Assembly (NCBI GenBank): GCA_016169945.1
Contig: JADLSH010000193.1
Location: 2,666,001-2,730,000 of the forward strand
DNA: 64,000 nt
Reading direction: 5' to 3'
From: Trachythela sp. YZ-2020
Lineage: Eukaryota > Cnidaria > Anthozoa > Malacalcyonacea > Clavulariidae
Position 1 is the stretch's first letter, and each line of letters begins with the position of its first letter. The translations under genes were made by a program, and so were the position numbers. The notes beneath the pieces were generated by a model. The model saw only the letters and a program-made list of their open reading frames with translations, was not told the origin of the DNA and ran no database searches. Below, piece after piece: positions 11,623-22,438 of the stretch.

Positions 11623-12063
11623 CTCCAGGGCAACAACGCTCCAGAAGAAGGCACGAGTTCATCACAAGACACTGGCGCGAGATATCAAAACCTGACAACT
11701 GATGGTGACCCGGTTCCAGGCCTCTCGCGTGGTGTTGTGCCCTTCAGACCAGATTACATGAATACACGACCTTCGCGAAGCTCATGGTATGACAGACTTC
11801 AGTTGTTTCGACCATTAGCTGTTGAGTGGCTTCGAAACGCGTGGGGGAATGTTGACGAATTCGGTCGCCATGTTTATGACGTCATGCAACGTAATGTCAG
11901 ACAGGTTTTTGTTCCATACGACAAATTAGGCAACACAGCGCAGGATGAATCGGTCGGAACTGAAATGGGGACAAGTATTCGAACTTACGGCATAATGGAA
12001 AGACCTCCGGCGGTTATATTGCATACCGGAATTGAGGATGCTCCGAAGACGGAGAGCGCTTGA
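11623..12063 (+). CDS. Possible terminal exon, unknown protein
   Basis: An open stretch ending in TGA at 12061-12063. The frame is open back to 11512 but has no ATG near its start; a CAACAG acceptor-like site ends at 11622, so this reads best as a last exon. It encodes about 146 residues: a low-complexity polar start (EEGTSSSQD), then a denser block (WYDRLQLFRPLAVEWLRN, NVDEFGRHVYDVMQRNVRQ). Base composition is clearly less AT-rich than the surroundings, which supports coding. I do not recognise the family, and the upstream exons are not identified. It could instead be a chance frame. Confidence 0.4.
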   Translation, partial: LQGNNAPEEGTSSSQDTGARYQNLTTDGDPVPGLSRGVVPFRPDYMNTRPSRSSWYDRLQLFRPLAVEWLRNAWGNVDEFGRHVYDVMQRNVRQVFVPYDKLGNTAQDESVGTEMGTSIRTYGIMERPPAVILHTGIEDAPKTESA

Positions 12064-12675
12064 CCTTTCAGATTATCGAAATTAAAATCCTTGGTTGCCC
12101 CATGCCATCTTCATAGGAACTACCTTGTCTAGTTTTAAGGGCATTTTTAGTTCAATGACTAGATCCAAAGATGACTAGTTGAAGCAAATTGCAAATGGCA
12201 ATTTCTTTGACTGACGAAATAATTATTTTGTTCGTTTTTTAATAATAAATGTATTTGGTGATGATAATAATTATCTGGTTTATTCCTGTGTTTCTTTGTT
12301 GGGACAACGCGACCTCCAGTCAAAATCGATTGAGCGCTCAGTCCATTTAGAAAATATAACACCATCTGTAATAAATGTCATATGCGAAAGGAAGTATTAA
12401 AAGTCTTGCAAAAAAGGCTTTATCTACACATTTTTTTGTATAAAAAAGAAATAAGACCTCTAAGTGTGGAATAGGCCACAAAGTTTAAAATGTTCATTCT
12501 AGCCAAATGGACTTGAGTATTGAAAACCTACAGTATGTGTATAAACAAGACGATATTTATACAACGTTTTATCAATACAAAGTGCATGACTATATGTCAG
12601 GCACTTAGCTATTTAAAAGCTGACATTCATATCACTAATATAGAAACGTATATATTGCGAATGTTTTCAGCGATT

Positions 12676-12748
12676 TCGGTTGTAGCGTAGTGGTAACGGT
12701 GTGCCCCTCGAATTCATACGTTGTGGGTTCGAATCCCTGTAGGAACTT
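12676..12748 (+). ncRNA. tRNA-like pol III sequence, probably a tRNA-derived repeat
   Basis: Contains an A-box-like TAGCGTAGTGG and a perfect B-box GGTTCGAATCC at tRNA spacing, with a GTGTG/CATAC stem where the anticodon stem should be. The anticodon loop would be 11 nt, the T-stem pairs only in its three inner positions and the acceptor pairs poorly, so a working tRNA is unlikely. Confidence 0.45.
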
Positions 12749-12749
12749 C

Positions 12750-13660
12750 TCGTTCTTTTCATATTTTCTTTAAAATTCTTCAATCTAAGTTATCCTATAC
12801 CAATTTTCCCATGCACGATCGGAAATTGCACAGAAAATGGGCATATGTTCTGCATGTAGTTATAAACATTTGGTAAAAGTTATACAAAGATCGGAATAAT
12901 ATTAAAAGCGCAGACGCAGTAACGATTCCCTTAAAAATGTCGCACAGCCTGTTCTCTGACCTTCTGTCAATTTTGAATAAAATAAAAGTTCGCATTTTGG
13001 TCCAAGGAACTAACTCTCACCTATTTGGCTGCGCCACCTCCAGTACCTCCATATATTATTTGTTTTGTTAACAAGCGGTCAATCTGAGGCAGTCACTTCC
13101 GTATATCGAAAATTGCTTTGAACTAGTTTATTGGTCTATTTCTACTCTAATTGTCTGTCAACTAATCAGATAAGTTAGCTATATAATATGTTTCGGCTGT
13201 AATTAAAAATATTTGATGTACCGTTACAATCAATCACAGTCGAGCAGCATTTTGTTGTGTATTATTATTGATTAATACTTCAATTGCAAGTTTTCCCTTT
13301 AAAGTCAATCTTCGTTTTCCCTAAAATAGGTCGATATTGACCTATTTGGTCAATGCGCTATTTAAGGCAAAGCCGTTCTAAATGTTTTTTATGTTGTGGC
13401 ATTTGTGCTTTGTCATGTCTTGATAGGCAGTATTTCATATTTTACAATTTCTCTACCGCACAATACCACTAAATTTTCAGGTGAGGAACTATACAAGAAC
13501 ATATTACCATATAATATTGTTACTCACGTGGGATCTGGATGTCGCATGTTAAAACCGTCTCAATGCTCCAGAAAAGTGTAAGTTGAATTGAATTAAAATT
13601 ACTTCTTGCATAATGGTCACCTATGATTTTAAGAAATAGTAGAAGCACGCGCTTCAGAAT
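12750..13660. other. No feature recognised
   Basis: AT-rich non-coding sequence between the tRNA-like site and the hAT-like element. No open frame here has a recognisable domain. Confidence 0.35.
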
Positions 13661-13668
13661 GTATTTAG

Positions 13669-14908
13669 CAGGGCGCTTATATATAGGGCGGTGCAACGAG
13701 CGCGCGCGCGCTGATCGACGTGTGATGCGGAAGTAGCCTGGGTCGAGCATTTTTTTTGTGAAAATTGAAGAAAAAACAGATTTTGATATGTCTAATTCTT
13801 GCGTTCATATTTCGCATCGTTTTAAGTGTGAATACAAACTAACGGAATATTTACGTGTAATATCACTCTGATTACGTAGTCAGTTTGAATTTAGCAAAGA
13901 TTTTCCTGTCAGAGAGAATATGCGCGTGTGTTTGGTCACTTCGAATGGTGACAAAATTTCAAATGAGAATATATTTTGAGTTGGTGTCCCCCTCTAAAAT
14001 TCTCAGGCATGTTGAAGTTTCTTATCTCAAGTTTTCATCTTAAAAAATTCGTTATATCATGGCTGAAATTTGACCCCTTTAAAGCTTCTTTTTAGGACGT
14101 TTAACCATAATTTTTTTCTAAAAAATAGCGAACTAGATGTTATAGTTTTGCTAACCTATGATTTTGTTGAAACCACTTAATGTGTGGCTTAAGTTTTACG
14201 ACTGTTGAAACAAGATTAATGTATCTACCAAACCGATCCTCTTTGTAGCTCAATTTATGAAATGTCCAATTTTTGCAAACATGCTGAGCGCATTGTTGGT
14301 TAAAACTTTGTCCCCCTCTAAATTTTTATTGGAAGTGATAGGTGACAAGTACTTCTCTTAATTTTTGAAGTTGATTCCTTCGCGCTATATTTTTTGCAAT
14401 CTGGGATACGCTGTGAAAGCTACATATTTCTTCTATCGAACGCTAACAAAGGTAAATGGTTATGCGTGTTAGTTTTCAAAAAAACACACATGTTTTTGAA
14501 AAAAAAACCAGTCCTTTGCTGTGAATGCCATAAGCAAGTCATTAAAAAGTTTAATAGATCAGTTTGGATAATATTTTATTAAAAACACACAGCTATATAC
14601 TGCTGAACATTGTGTTCTCAGACTGATGTGGTCTACAGGAAAATATTTCGCATTAAAAACAATCGTTGTCAGCCTTGATATCTCCTAAGTTAGACTTCGA
14701 TTTGGAACAAACTATTCAAATATGAGCATGAGATATTAAGCAAAAATTTCGACACACCCACATTCTAAGGTGCTGTTATTATCATCGTTGTAAAAATATA
14801 TTTTCGCCGCCATGGAAATCGGGAAAGCCAAAGAGCTATCGAGGACATTAATATTCCACATTAAATCTCTCTCACAACGGTTTCTACCGCCCTATATATA
14901 AGCGACTG
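13669..14908. mobile_element. Non-autonomous hAT-like element, 8-bp target duplication
   Basis: Direct repeats GTATTTAG flank it exactly (13661-13668 and 14909-14916). The ends are inverted copies starting CAG and sharing CGCTTATATATAGGGCGGT. An 8-bp duplication with a CAG terminus fits the hAT superfamily. The 1.2-kb interior has no transposase frame. Confidence 0.7.
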
Positions 14909-14939
14909 GTATTTAGATTGCATTAAGAAACATTATCTG

Positions 14940-15046
14940 CGAGCCACGCGCGTAGCGACAAACCCGTGGGGAGGGTACAAATTCCGCTCGGCTAATTACA
15001 CCCATCAAGTATCGCGGACGCGAGGCTACGATTCAAGCGTGTATCT
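14940..15046 (+). repeat. Hairpin repeat family X, copy split by the long-inverted-repeat element (left part)
   Basis: GAGGGTACAAATTCCGCTCGG and CATCAAGTATCG...GATTCAAG match the family 5' region. The copy resumes at 18816 (TATGCCGGATTGTCAGGAGTGG) after the 15047-18815 insertion. It therefore predates that insertion. Confidence 0.6.
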
Positions 15047-15060
15047 ACGATGAGCCAGCT

Positions 15061-15128
15061 GGCTCCAGGTTCGCAGCTCCAGTTTCGCGAACCTGGAGCC
15101 AGCTCCAGATTGGCTCGAAACTGGAGCT
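15061..15128. repeat. Interlocked subterminal palindromes at the left end of the 3.8-kb element
   Basis: Segment A (15061-15074, GGCTCCAGGTTCGC) is inverted perfectly at 15087-15100. Segment B (15075-15087, AGCTCCAGTTTCG) is inverted perfectly at 15116-15128. The order A-B-A'-B' permits alternative hairpins. GAGCCAGCTGGCTC at 15052-15065 is itself a palindrome. The mirror copy lies at about 18734-18801. Confidence 0.8.
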
Positions 15129-15606
15129 GGGACGACAAGTTTGTAAACAAAGCGTTTTGGCCGCTTAACCAGTAATGTAAATGAATTTTTTTTGAAAGAC
15201 CATTTTTACCTGTCATATTTTCTAGTACGTGACCGAAAATGAGAACTTTATTATGTTTCGTTTGTCCACAGTAGCTTGTGAAAGTTGGATATTTTTTCTG
15301 ACGAAGGGGCTGGTCAGCGGCCCGATTGATCGTATGGCTTTTTAAAACCTTATTTTTTTACCTTTATAATGGCAAACTGTAAAATTTGATTGATGACCGT
15401 TCTAGAGAAAGTATTCAAATATAATGTCAAGCAATAAGCGTACTTCTACATCGCGAAACCGCGATAAATAACTCTGGCAAAGTCGAGCCATCTATTTCAC
15501 GCGCGGCCCGCTTGTATTAATTTCACACTTCCGTGAACACACAACTTTGGTATCGGTAAATTTGCGTTTTGGAGAAATAACCCATTGAACGTTTAATGAT
15601 ATATTA

Positions 15607-15876
15607 TTATTTATTGCACCTTTTTAAAGAGTAAACGATCGAAACATCTTCCATATCTGCAACACACAACGCAAACAAGAACGCGAAAAATGGTGTTAAA
15701 TGCGGCTCAGATTGCCGAACGTCAAATACGTCTAGCATAGTACAAATTGTTTCGCAAAATTTCCTCTTAAACTCGCCTTTCTGCGATTTTTCAAAAGATG
15801 ACCCTTCTAGATTAATTGTCATTCTACCATATCCGATAGTATTTAAAATTTTAGGATGTATATCCAGCATGAGCAA
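15607..15876 (-). CDS. Short open frame in left arm, unknown
   Basis: An 89-residue frame (MLMLDIHPKILNTIGYG...), whose counterpart in the right arm differs at only a few residues before its earlier stop. It has no recognised domain. Both arms keep it open, but the arms are so similar that this may reflect recent origin or gene conversion rather than selection. Confidence 0.3.
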   Translation of the reverse strand: MLMLDIHPKILNTIGYGRMTINLEGSSFEKSQKGEFKRKFCETICTMLDVFDVRQSEPHLTPFFAFLFALCVADMEDVSIVYSLKRCNK

Positions 15877-16758
15877 CTCACGAGAACACTGGCATTCGTG
15901 ACGGACATGAGAAATCCACTTTCAAGAGATGTAAATATATTAACGTAATTGACAACCAAAACAATCAGTCCATGTGCTTTGGCACGTGATGTCATTTGAT
16001 AATCTCTGGGGAAAACCCAGTGGAAAAACCCGTCCGTGCCAATGGTCCGTGCACTGTAAAATTATTGCGCATGTGTTTATCCAGACCTGTTTTCTTGTTT
16101 CCCCAAGCAACGTATGAAACAGGTGCTGGAAAGGAGTTCATTTGTTTCTTAGTCTGTGTTTGATAATTAAAAAGTTTTTATCATCAAGGGATTTATTTTG
16201 TAACAAAGATTATAGTAAATATTGTTTATTGGCTATTGCTGATTGTTCGGAATTAACTTTTGAAATCTTACGAGAATGCGTCCGCCGAGATTAATTAGGG
16301 TATGCTTACTGCTACAGTGCTACTAGGACACCCTAACTCCTACATTCCTATATGGGACAGGCAAAATGACAGTTTGGGGGGGGGAATAGGGAGTCGGCCA
16401 TAGAAAAAAAATATACTAGATAGATCAGGGATACTAAATGTCAAAAGTTTCCGGGGGAGCGTGCCCCTAACCCCCAAGCTATTCAAGACCTATAGAATGA
16501 CAACGCAGACCACACAGTTAGGTTCAAATTCGTAACTGCTGCTCAAATAGATCTGGCACATCTTGAGCAAGATATTACAACATAGTTACAGCTTGTTCTA
16601 TTTGTTGCTAGGTATAACTTGAAAATATATTTACAGTAGTAAAAGTCAGCTGGCAATGATCACAAAACGTTTTGCTCACAAAAACGAGATTTTAAGGTTC
16701 CATGTACTTTGGATTTTTAGGAGAGGTTGGGAGGGGGCTCATATGAAAAAAATATCAT

Positions 16759-17610
16759 CCCCGAGCCGGCGCGAAGCGCCGTGCGAGGGTACTAATTCCG
16801 CTCGGATATTTACGCCCGGGTATGTGAAAACATTGTGGAATGCAAAGTCGTCCGCCATTTTTTTTGTCATGGACGGGACGGTTTTGTAAGTTATGCGCAT
16901 GCGCGAGTTCAAGCCGAGAGAAGACTTCCTTTTTGCAAACTTTTTTCAAAAATAGTTTTGCACTCATTTTATAAGCAAGTCTCTATGTAAGTAAGTTTAT
17001 ATGTTAAATATCCAAAACAAGACAAATGAAAATTACTTAGAGGACAAATTAACAAGAGGAAAAACAGTCGAAAGACCGAAGAAGGAGCGTTTTAAACGGG
17101 CAAGTGTCTATTTTGCATGCTTGCTTTGCCGATTTATAGCATGCAGTTTGTTTGTGAATTTGAAAATGTGTAGAGCGTTCTGTGTGGTCAATACAACATT
17201 GATTGACCTTAAGAGTATTTTAGTATTGATTCAAATACGTAATAGAAAAATAAAAACATTAAATCTCAAAAACTTCATTATTTTCAAAAGCAAGTGCGAA
17301 GTATAAAAATACTGCTCGAAAAGCAGTTGAAGTTTTATGAAAATTTTGAAACGTTTTGTGAAGGTCTAAGGTTGAATGTTACAGTAAATCAAAGCTAAAA
17401 GAGTACATAATAGCATACCCACTTTATATAGTTGGGCTTTTAGTTGGACAATTGATAATTTTATAGTTCAAAACAAAATAACAATATTTTGTACAAATTA
17501 AAATATAAAAAATATACAGTGTTGCGTGTTACCATGGTTACAATAACATTTGGGGAGTAAATTGTTTGGTTCAAATGGGCGAGGGGATTCTGCATGCATG
17601 TATTTCTAGT
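16759..17610 (+). mobile_element. Hairpin repeat family X, copy inside the 3.8-kb element
   Basis: Starts TCCCCGAG (just after an A) with the hairpin GGCGC-GAA-GCGCC and the GAGGGTACTAATTCCGCTCG block. It ends GCATGCATGTATTTCTAG followed by T. The interior differs from the 25103 copy, as expected for non-autonomous relatives sharing only ends. Confidence 0.55.
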
Positions 17611-17678
17611 AATTTAGGGGTTGGGAAAAGTTTATCATGGGGATGGACCATCCCAAAGATTTAAGAGAGCTCACTAAA

Positions 17679-17698
17679 TCCCCCCCCCCCCCCCCTCC
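17679..17698. repeat. Poly-C run
   Basis: A C-rich homopolymer run (about 18 C, then T and C3) between the internal repeat and the right arm. Length is likely unstable. Confidence 0.8.
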
Positions 17699-17985
17699 CA
17701 GATAAGAAATCTCAACTTACACGAGTTAATCAAGCACACTGACATTTGAGTTCATTTCGATTCAGCTATATGACCTATATCAGCATACATGTATGCAAGC
17801 TTGTTCCTAAAGTTGTACTAAAATCAACTTGTTTACTTGATACGGTTTTCCCCTGAGATTATCAAATGACATCACGTGCCAAAGCACATGGACTGATTGT
17901 TTTGGTTGTCAATTACGTTTTAAAATATTACATCTCTTGAAAGTGGATTTCTCATGTCGATCACGAATGCCAGTGTTCTCGTGAG

Positions 17986-18231
17986 TTGTTCATGCTGGAT
18001 ATACATCCTAAAATTTTAAATACTATAGGATATGGTAGAATGACAATTAATCTAGAAGGGTCATCTTTTGAAAATTCGCAGAAAGGCGAGTTTAAGAGGA
18101 AATTTTGCGAAACAATTTGTACTATGCTAGACGTATTTGACGTTCGGCAATCTGAGCCGCATTTAACACCATTTTTCGCGATCTTGTTTGCGTTGTGTGT
18201 TGCAGATATGGAAGATGTTTCGATCGTTTAG
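17986..18231 (+). CDS. Short open frame in right arm, unknown
   Basis: The inverted counterpart of the left-arm frame at 15607-15876. It has 81 residues, with a Leu-to-Phe change at residue 2 and a few others, and a stop a few codons earlier. No family is recognised. Confidence 0.3.
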   Translation: MFMLDIHPKILNTIGYGRMTINLEGSSFENSQKGEFKRKFCETICTMLDVFDVRQSEPHLTPFFAILFALCVADMEDVSIV

Positions 18232-18815
18232 TCTTTAAAAAAGTGCAATAAATAATAATATATCATTAAACGTTCAATAGGTTATTTCTCCAAAACGCAA
18301 ATTTACCGATAACAAAGTTGTGTGTTCACGGAAGTGTGAAATTAATACAAGCGGGCCGCGCGTGAAATAGATGGCTCGACTTTGCCAGAGTTATTTATCG
18401 CGGTTTCGCGATGTAGAAGTACGCTTATAGCTTGACATTATATTTGAATACTTTCTCTAGAACGGTCATCAATCAAATTTTACAGTTTGCCATTATAAAG
18501 GTAAAAAATTAAGGTTTTAAAAAGCTATACGATCAATCGGGCCGCTGACCAGCCCCTTCGTCAGAAAAAATAGTCAACTTTCACAAGCTACTGTGGACAA
18601 ACGAAACGTAATAAAGTTCTCATTTTCGGTCACGTACTAGAAAATATGACAGGTAAAAATGGTCTTTCAAAAAAAATTCATTTACATTACTGGTTAAGCG
18701 GCCAAAACGCTTTGTTTACAAACTTGTCGTCCCAGCTCCAGTTTCGAGCCAATCTGGAGCTGGCTCCAGGTTCGCGAAACTGGAGCTGCGAACCTGGAGC
18801 CAGCTGGCTCATCGT

Positions 18816-18910
18816 CGTGTATCTCCCACTTTTCTAAAAAAATATGCCGGATTGTCAGGAGTGGAATGAGTACTAATTCCGATCGGGTATTTACATCCGG
18901 TATGTGAAAA
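18816..18910 (+). repeat. Hairpin repeat family X, right part of the split copy
   Basis: Resumes with the duplicated CGTGTATCT, then GGATTGTCAGGAGTGGAATG. A second 5'-like block follows (TACTAATTCCGATCGG ... CATCCGG). The end of this copy is not clear. Confidence 0.45.
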
Positions 18911-19565
18911 GGAAAACAAACTGAAGTGCAACGTTATGTCATGGCCGTTTCAAGACAAGCCGAGAGTGGATTAACTGTCATTTTGACAAGTTGCATAAAT
19001 TTATGTTTCGTAAAGAAATCCTAAAGAAAATTAACGAAGGTGCTTGAAAAAGAAAGCATGTTTCTTAGGATTTTGGATTTTGTTTGAAATGAAAACAAGC
19101 GTACAGCTAGTCAACTGTCTGAAAACAAAGACAACAAATATGATTGTTTTATCGAAGAGAAACATATCATGAAGTTTTTGATAACGCCGTAGCCTGTGCA
19201 CAGACTGAATACGCTTGTAATACAATCTGTGAAAAATCAAGCGTATGCTTGTCAAACCTCCACAACGCTACAAAGATCTGAGTAGTTGATTCTGATTGGT
19301 CATCTTATTATTCTTTCAAAAATAAATAAAAGCTGTACAGAAGATCGACTGTACTTCGTAAATAAGCAAAAGAGAGCACTTACTGTTATTACTGAAATTT
19401 TTTGTCTGAATTGACGAGCTAATTAAACTGCCATTTCTTTTCGAGTTTCATACCTGTATATAATTAATCTATGTCATCATGCCGGAATAGGCTTATGTAC
19501 CATCTAAGAACTCACTACCTACGTCATAGAATTTAATATCACGTGATTTCATATATTCCTAAATT
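18911..19565. other. No feature recognised
   Basis: AT-rich sequence without a recognisable coding region or bounded repeat. Confidence 0.3.
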
Positions 19566-19569
19566 CGTA

Positions 19570-19830
19570 TTTATGGTCGACAGTTTTAACATTTAAATTT
19601 TAGGTGGACAGGTCGACATATTTAATATTTCTATGTTATGGTCGACAGGTCGACAGGATTGGTTTCAACACTTAAATTTCAGGTCGACAGGTTTTTATTT
19701 TTGTATTTTAAGTGGACAGGTCGACAGATTTTAAATTTAAAACCTTAGGTTGACATGTTTAATATTTGTATTCTAGGGTCGACAGGTAGACAGCGTTTTA
19801 TTTTTGTATTTTAGGTCGACATCTTTCAAA
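19570..19830. repeat. Degenerate tandem repeat with GTCGACAGG core
   Basis: The core GGTCGACAGG or a close variant recurs about ten times, alternating with T-rich spacers (TTTAATATTTGTATTTTAG-like). The repeat period is about 45-60 bp and irregular. GTCGAC is itself palindromic. Confidence 0.7.
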
Positions 19831-20207
19831 TTTGCGTTATGACATCGGACGAAATATTTTTCCAGCTCGAACGGCCGACTATAATACTATATCAGTCTGT
19901 TAAGATGTAAACATATCAAAGTTTTGCTATTAAATACATAGACTGGTATTACGAGAAATAACAGAGCGCAATTAACATTTCTACATTCAAAATCTCTTTT
20001 ACATTTTGATTGAAATATACCTGATTTAAATTTTTATATTTACACAAATGACTCATAAGTGGAAGAAATGAACAACCGGAAACTTTTGCTCCGTCAATTG
20101 GTATCACCTGGTTTTTTAAGAGTGAAAATATATGTGAATCCGGCAAAGAATATGTGATCTAAACATCCTTAATCGCCACATCATGGCGTTGATTTATGCG
20201 AATACTC

Positions 20208-20630
20208 CTAAAGCAGTAGACGAAAAAAGGACGAAAACACAGAAACACAGTTAAGGTCAGCTATAGTTGCATGAACAATGTCAAGTCCATAATCACTAGC
20301 CACAATGCATGCATAGCTAATTAGGGAAAACCAGCCACAGACACTTAGGAATGACGCAAACAATTGCAGACGTTTGAGAAAACATGCCCACTTCAGAAAC
20401 ATTGCACGACCAAGGACATAGTATACAAGGGAACTGTTACCACAAGCAACACGAGCATCACTAAACACTACATTGGCATGACTGCAAGGACGTTTAAAGA
20501 GAGTTAGCACTAAAAGTCGAACGCTGGAACGCTGGAACGCCGGAACAGAAAACACGGAACGCCGGAACAGCAAACCCGGAACGTTGGAACAGAAAATCCG
20601 GAACGCCGGAACAAAAAACCCGGAACGCAT
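20208..20630 (-). CDS. Doubtful open frame, hydrophobic, overlaps a tandem repeat
   Basis: A 140-residue frame. The first 35 residues are merely the translation of the GGAACGCCGGAACA repeat at 20519-20627. The remainder is Cys- and Leu-rich with hydrophobic spans (FASFLSVCGWFSLISYACIVAS) and could be a fragment of a membrane protein. No start context, splice sites or family support it. Confidence 0.2.
   Translation of the reverse strand: MRSGFFVPAFRIFCSNVPGLLFRRSVFSVPAFQRSSVRLLVLTLFKRPCSHANVVFSDARVACGNSSLVYYVLGRAMFLKWACFLKRLQLFASFLSVCGWFSLISYACIVASDYGLDIVHATIADLNCVSVFSSFFRLLL
20519..20627 (+). repeat. Tandem repeat, GGAACGCCGGAACA units
   Basis: Units of roughly 28-31 bp (GGAACGCCGGAACAGAAAA plus variants with CCC or CAC) repeated about four times. 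Confidence 0.75.
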
Positions 20631-20805
20631 TTGCGCTTACAAAAATGAAGGAAACTTCAGTCGTTCAATCGATATAGACAGCAGTGAAAAAATTACGACA
20701 ATTGAGATTTTTTATTTAATTAATATGAACATTTTCCTTTAAAAGTTAATTATTTTCAAAAAAATCAGTGCACTGTGCACATTGTAATCACAATGCACAT
20801 TGTAA

Positions 20806-21057
20806 ATGAAACAAGATCATCAAATAGAATTACAACATAGTTTATCTTTAACGAAAAGGTTAGAAGAACAAAAACTCAACGAGATAAATACTCTACCACT
20901 GTTTGAATACAAAGTAATTCAAAAAAGAGAAGCACAACGTTGTTTCAACCGGTTTCAACGTTCGTGTGTTAGGCTTGGCTACCAGTGGAAAGTTTATGGT
21001 AAACTTAGCGAACAGTATCTAACCATTTTACGTCACTGGTTACATGCAGTCAAATAG
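20806..21057 (+). CDS. Small open frame, unknown
   Basis: 83 residues, beginning at an ATG and ending at TAG. Polar, helix-forming composition (LTKRLEEQKLNEINTL, KREAQRCFNRFQRSC). No family is recognised; it could be a small gene, an exon or chance. Confidence 0.2.
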   Translation: MKQDHQIELQHSLSLTKRLEEQKLNEINTLPLFEYKVIQKREAQRCFNRFQRSCVRLGYQWKVYGKLSEQYLTILRHWLHAVK

Positions 21058-21059
21058 AA

Positions 21060-21450
21060 TAGACAATAAATTCGGGGGACTGATAAGTAGTTCCCGAATT
21101 ACTTTCAAGTATCCCAAGCCAGTAAAGGCTATGTACGAATTTATGTGGTCATTTCAAACATAAAATTATCTCCTTTTCCCCAAAGCAATGTTGGCCATGA
21201 GAAATACATGGCCAGGGTGGTATATTCACAAAAATGGAATTGCACGCAGTGACTTTCACCTTAACATAAACATGAACATGAACATGAAATAGTACATAAT
21301 TATTTGAATAAAGTAGCTAAACGAGGATAGCTAGACGTAAGTCATACTAGCATGTAGGGGATTACATGCTGTTTTCTTAAAAGGGCATAAAGAGCAACAA
21401 TCTGCTGCGGAAACCTATGTACCGTTACGTTTGAGGAATAGGTTTTTACG
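21060..21450. other. No feature recognised
   Basis: Non-coding sequence between the small frame and the SWIM-like pseudogene. Confidence 0.3.
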
Positions 21451-21456
21451 TAACAA

Positions 21457-22320
21457 TTAAGCCAAATTCACGTTGTAAGTATTCTTTGTGAATGTTTGAC
21501 AATAATCAACGAATGTCAGATGGCACCAACAAACTTTGCCCGATGAACGATGGTTCCACTGCCTGGATACAAGATAACCTCGCATTGTAATGACTTGCGC
21601 TCTCTTTGCCACTTTTCTCGAGCCCCCTCTGTTGTTTCTCCACTGATGTGTCTCCATTCTTGCCACTCTTATATTATGAGGTGCTTGTGGGGTCTCTCCA
21701 GTTGGTAACCTTAGTGATGACTTGCAGCCTTGGCACTTTCTGATTTGGCCGGTAATCAAATGAAATAAATATTAATACAGTCTGTTATTTAGAAGGTGAA
21801 AGACATTTACAGGTCAAATACAATGTTCTCTTCTTATAGAGAGTTGTGCTGTTGCGTATCGGCGTTCTGTATGTTCTGTTACCGGGGGCATCTTCTTTCG
21901 TTTAGCAGGTCCAACTCCGCCTTTCTCCTGAGGAAATTTGGGCATGTCTGTCTTGGCACATTTCGTATAGTTCTTCTTTCGTGACTTGCTATTGCTGAGG
22001 AACTCAAAGTATATCTGTAACTGGCCAGTAGAGTGTGCTGTCACAATGCAATGGGAGCGCATATTATGTGCCAAAAAGCTTGGGCACGTCGAATCGCAGA
22101 CAAACTGCCCTTTTCCTCTTCCTGGGACCAGAAAATGGGGACGATTAGAGTGGTGACTCTTGATCATCCAGGCATCCTTGTTACCTGGTGCCAAGGAAAT
22201 ATGATCGGGGTTTGAAATATATTTGCATGACTTCTCGTACATTCCTTTCAAGGTGGCATCATGAACTGCAGAATCAGGAACCGTTGCCCTTAGATCCTGG
22301 TTAAGGAATAAGAAAGGCAT
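21457..22320 (-). pseudogene. SWIM-like zinc-finger protein, broken
   Basis: Two frames in series on the minus strand. The upstream part (22320-21814, 168 residues) contains DAWMIKSH, RPHFLVPGRGKGQFVC and a C-x3-C ... C-x4-H arrangement (CDSTC ... HCIVTAH) resembling a SWIM zinc finger, then a basic stretch (GPAKRKK). The downstream part (21759-21457) carries TGQIRKCQGCKSSLRLP, a second Cys cluster. This order matches uncharacterised SWIM-like proteins that I associate with cnidarian genomes; many are linked to transposon-derived or DNA-binding proteins. A frame change and stop lie between the two parts (about 21760-21813). An intron there is a weaker alternative. Confidence 0.5.
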
Positions 22321-22379
22321 AAATATATGGAACGGAATGGAGTTGGGTGACTTTTCATATTACTTTCCCGAAGTTACGT

Positions 22380-22438
22380 CTGAAGGATTAAGGGTTACGG
22401 TTAGTGTTAGGATTGTGGTAAGAATTAGGTTAGGATTA
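22380..22438 (+). repeat. Degenerate TTAGG-like tract, left half
   Basis: A run of TTAGG/TTAAGGG-like words (GGATTAAGGG, GTTAGGATT, TTAGGTTAGGATTA). It continues as TTAGAGTTAGGATTAAGATT after the MITE at 22439-22668. Confidence 0.55.

Larger units (their letters stand above)
15047..18815. mobile_element. 3.8-kb element with about 965-bp terminal inverted repeats, 9-bp target duplication (MULE-like)
   Basis: The left arm 15047-16018 and right arm 17846-18815 are nearly identical in inverted orientation. The nine bases CGTGTATCT occur directly outside both ends (15038-15046, 18816-18824). Other copies of the interrupted family X repeat carry no duplication there, so this is a true target duplication. 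A 9-bp duplication with very long arms fits Mutator-like elements; no transposase is present, so the class is inferred. The extreme ends hold interlocked palindromes (15061-15128). The centre carries a family X copy at 16759-17610. Confidence 0.8.

Noticed and set aside
12676..12748. Functional tRNA gene
   Set aside because: Good A and B boxes, but poor acceptor pairing, incomplete T-stem pairing and an oversized anticodon loop.
20208..20630. A 7TM receptor gene on the minus strand
   Set aside because: The start is translated tandem repeat, there is at most one or two convincing membrane spans, and no family motif can be named.
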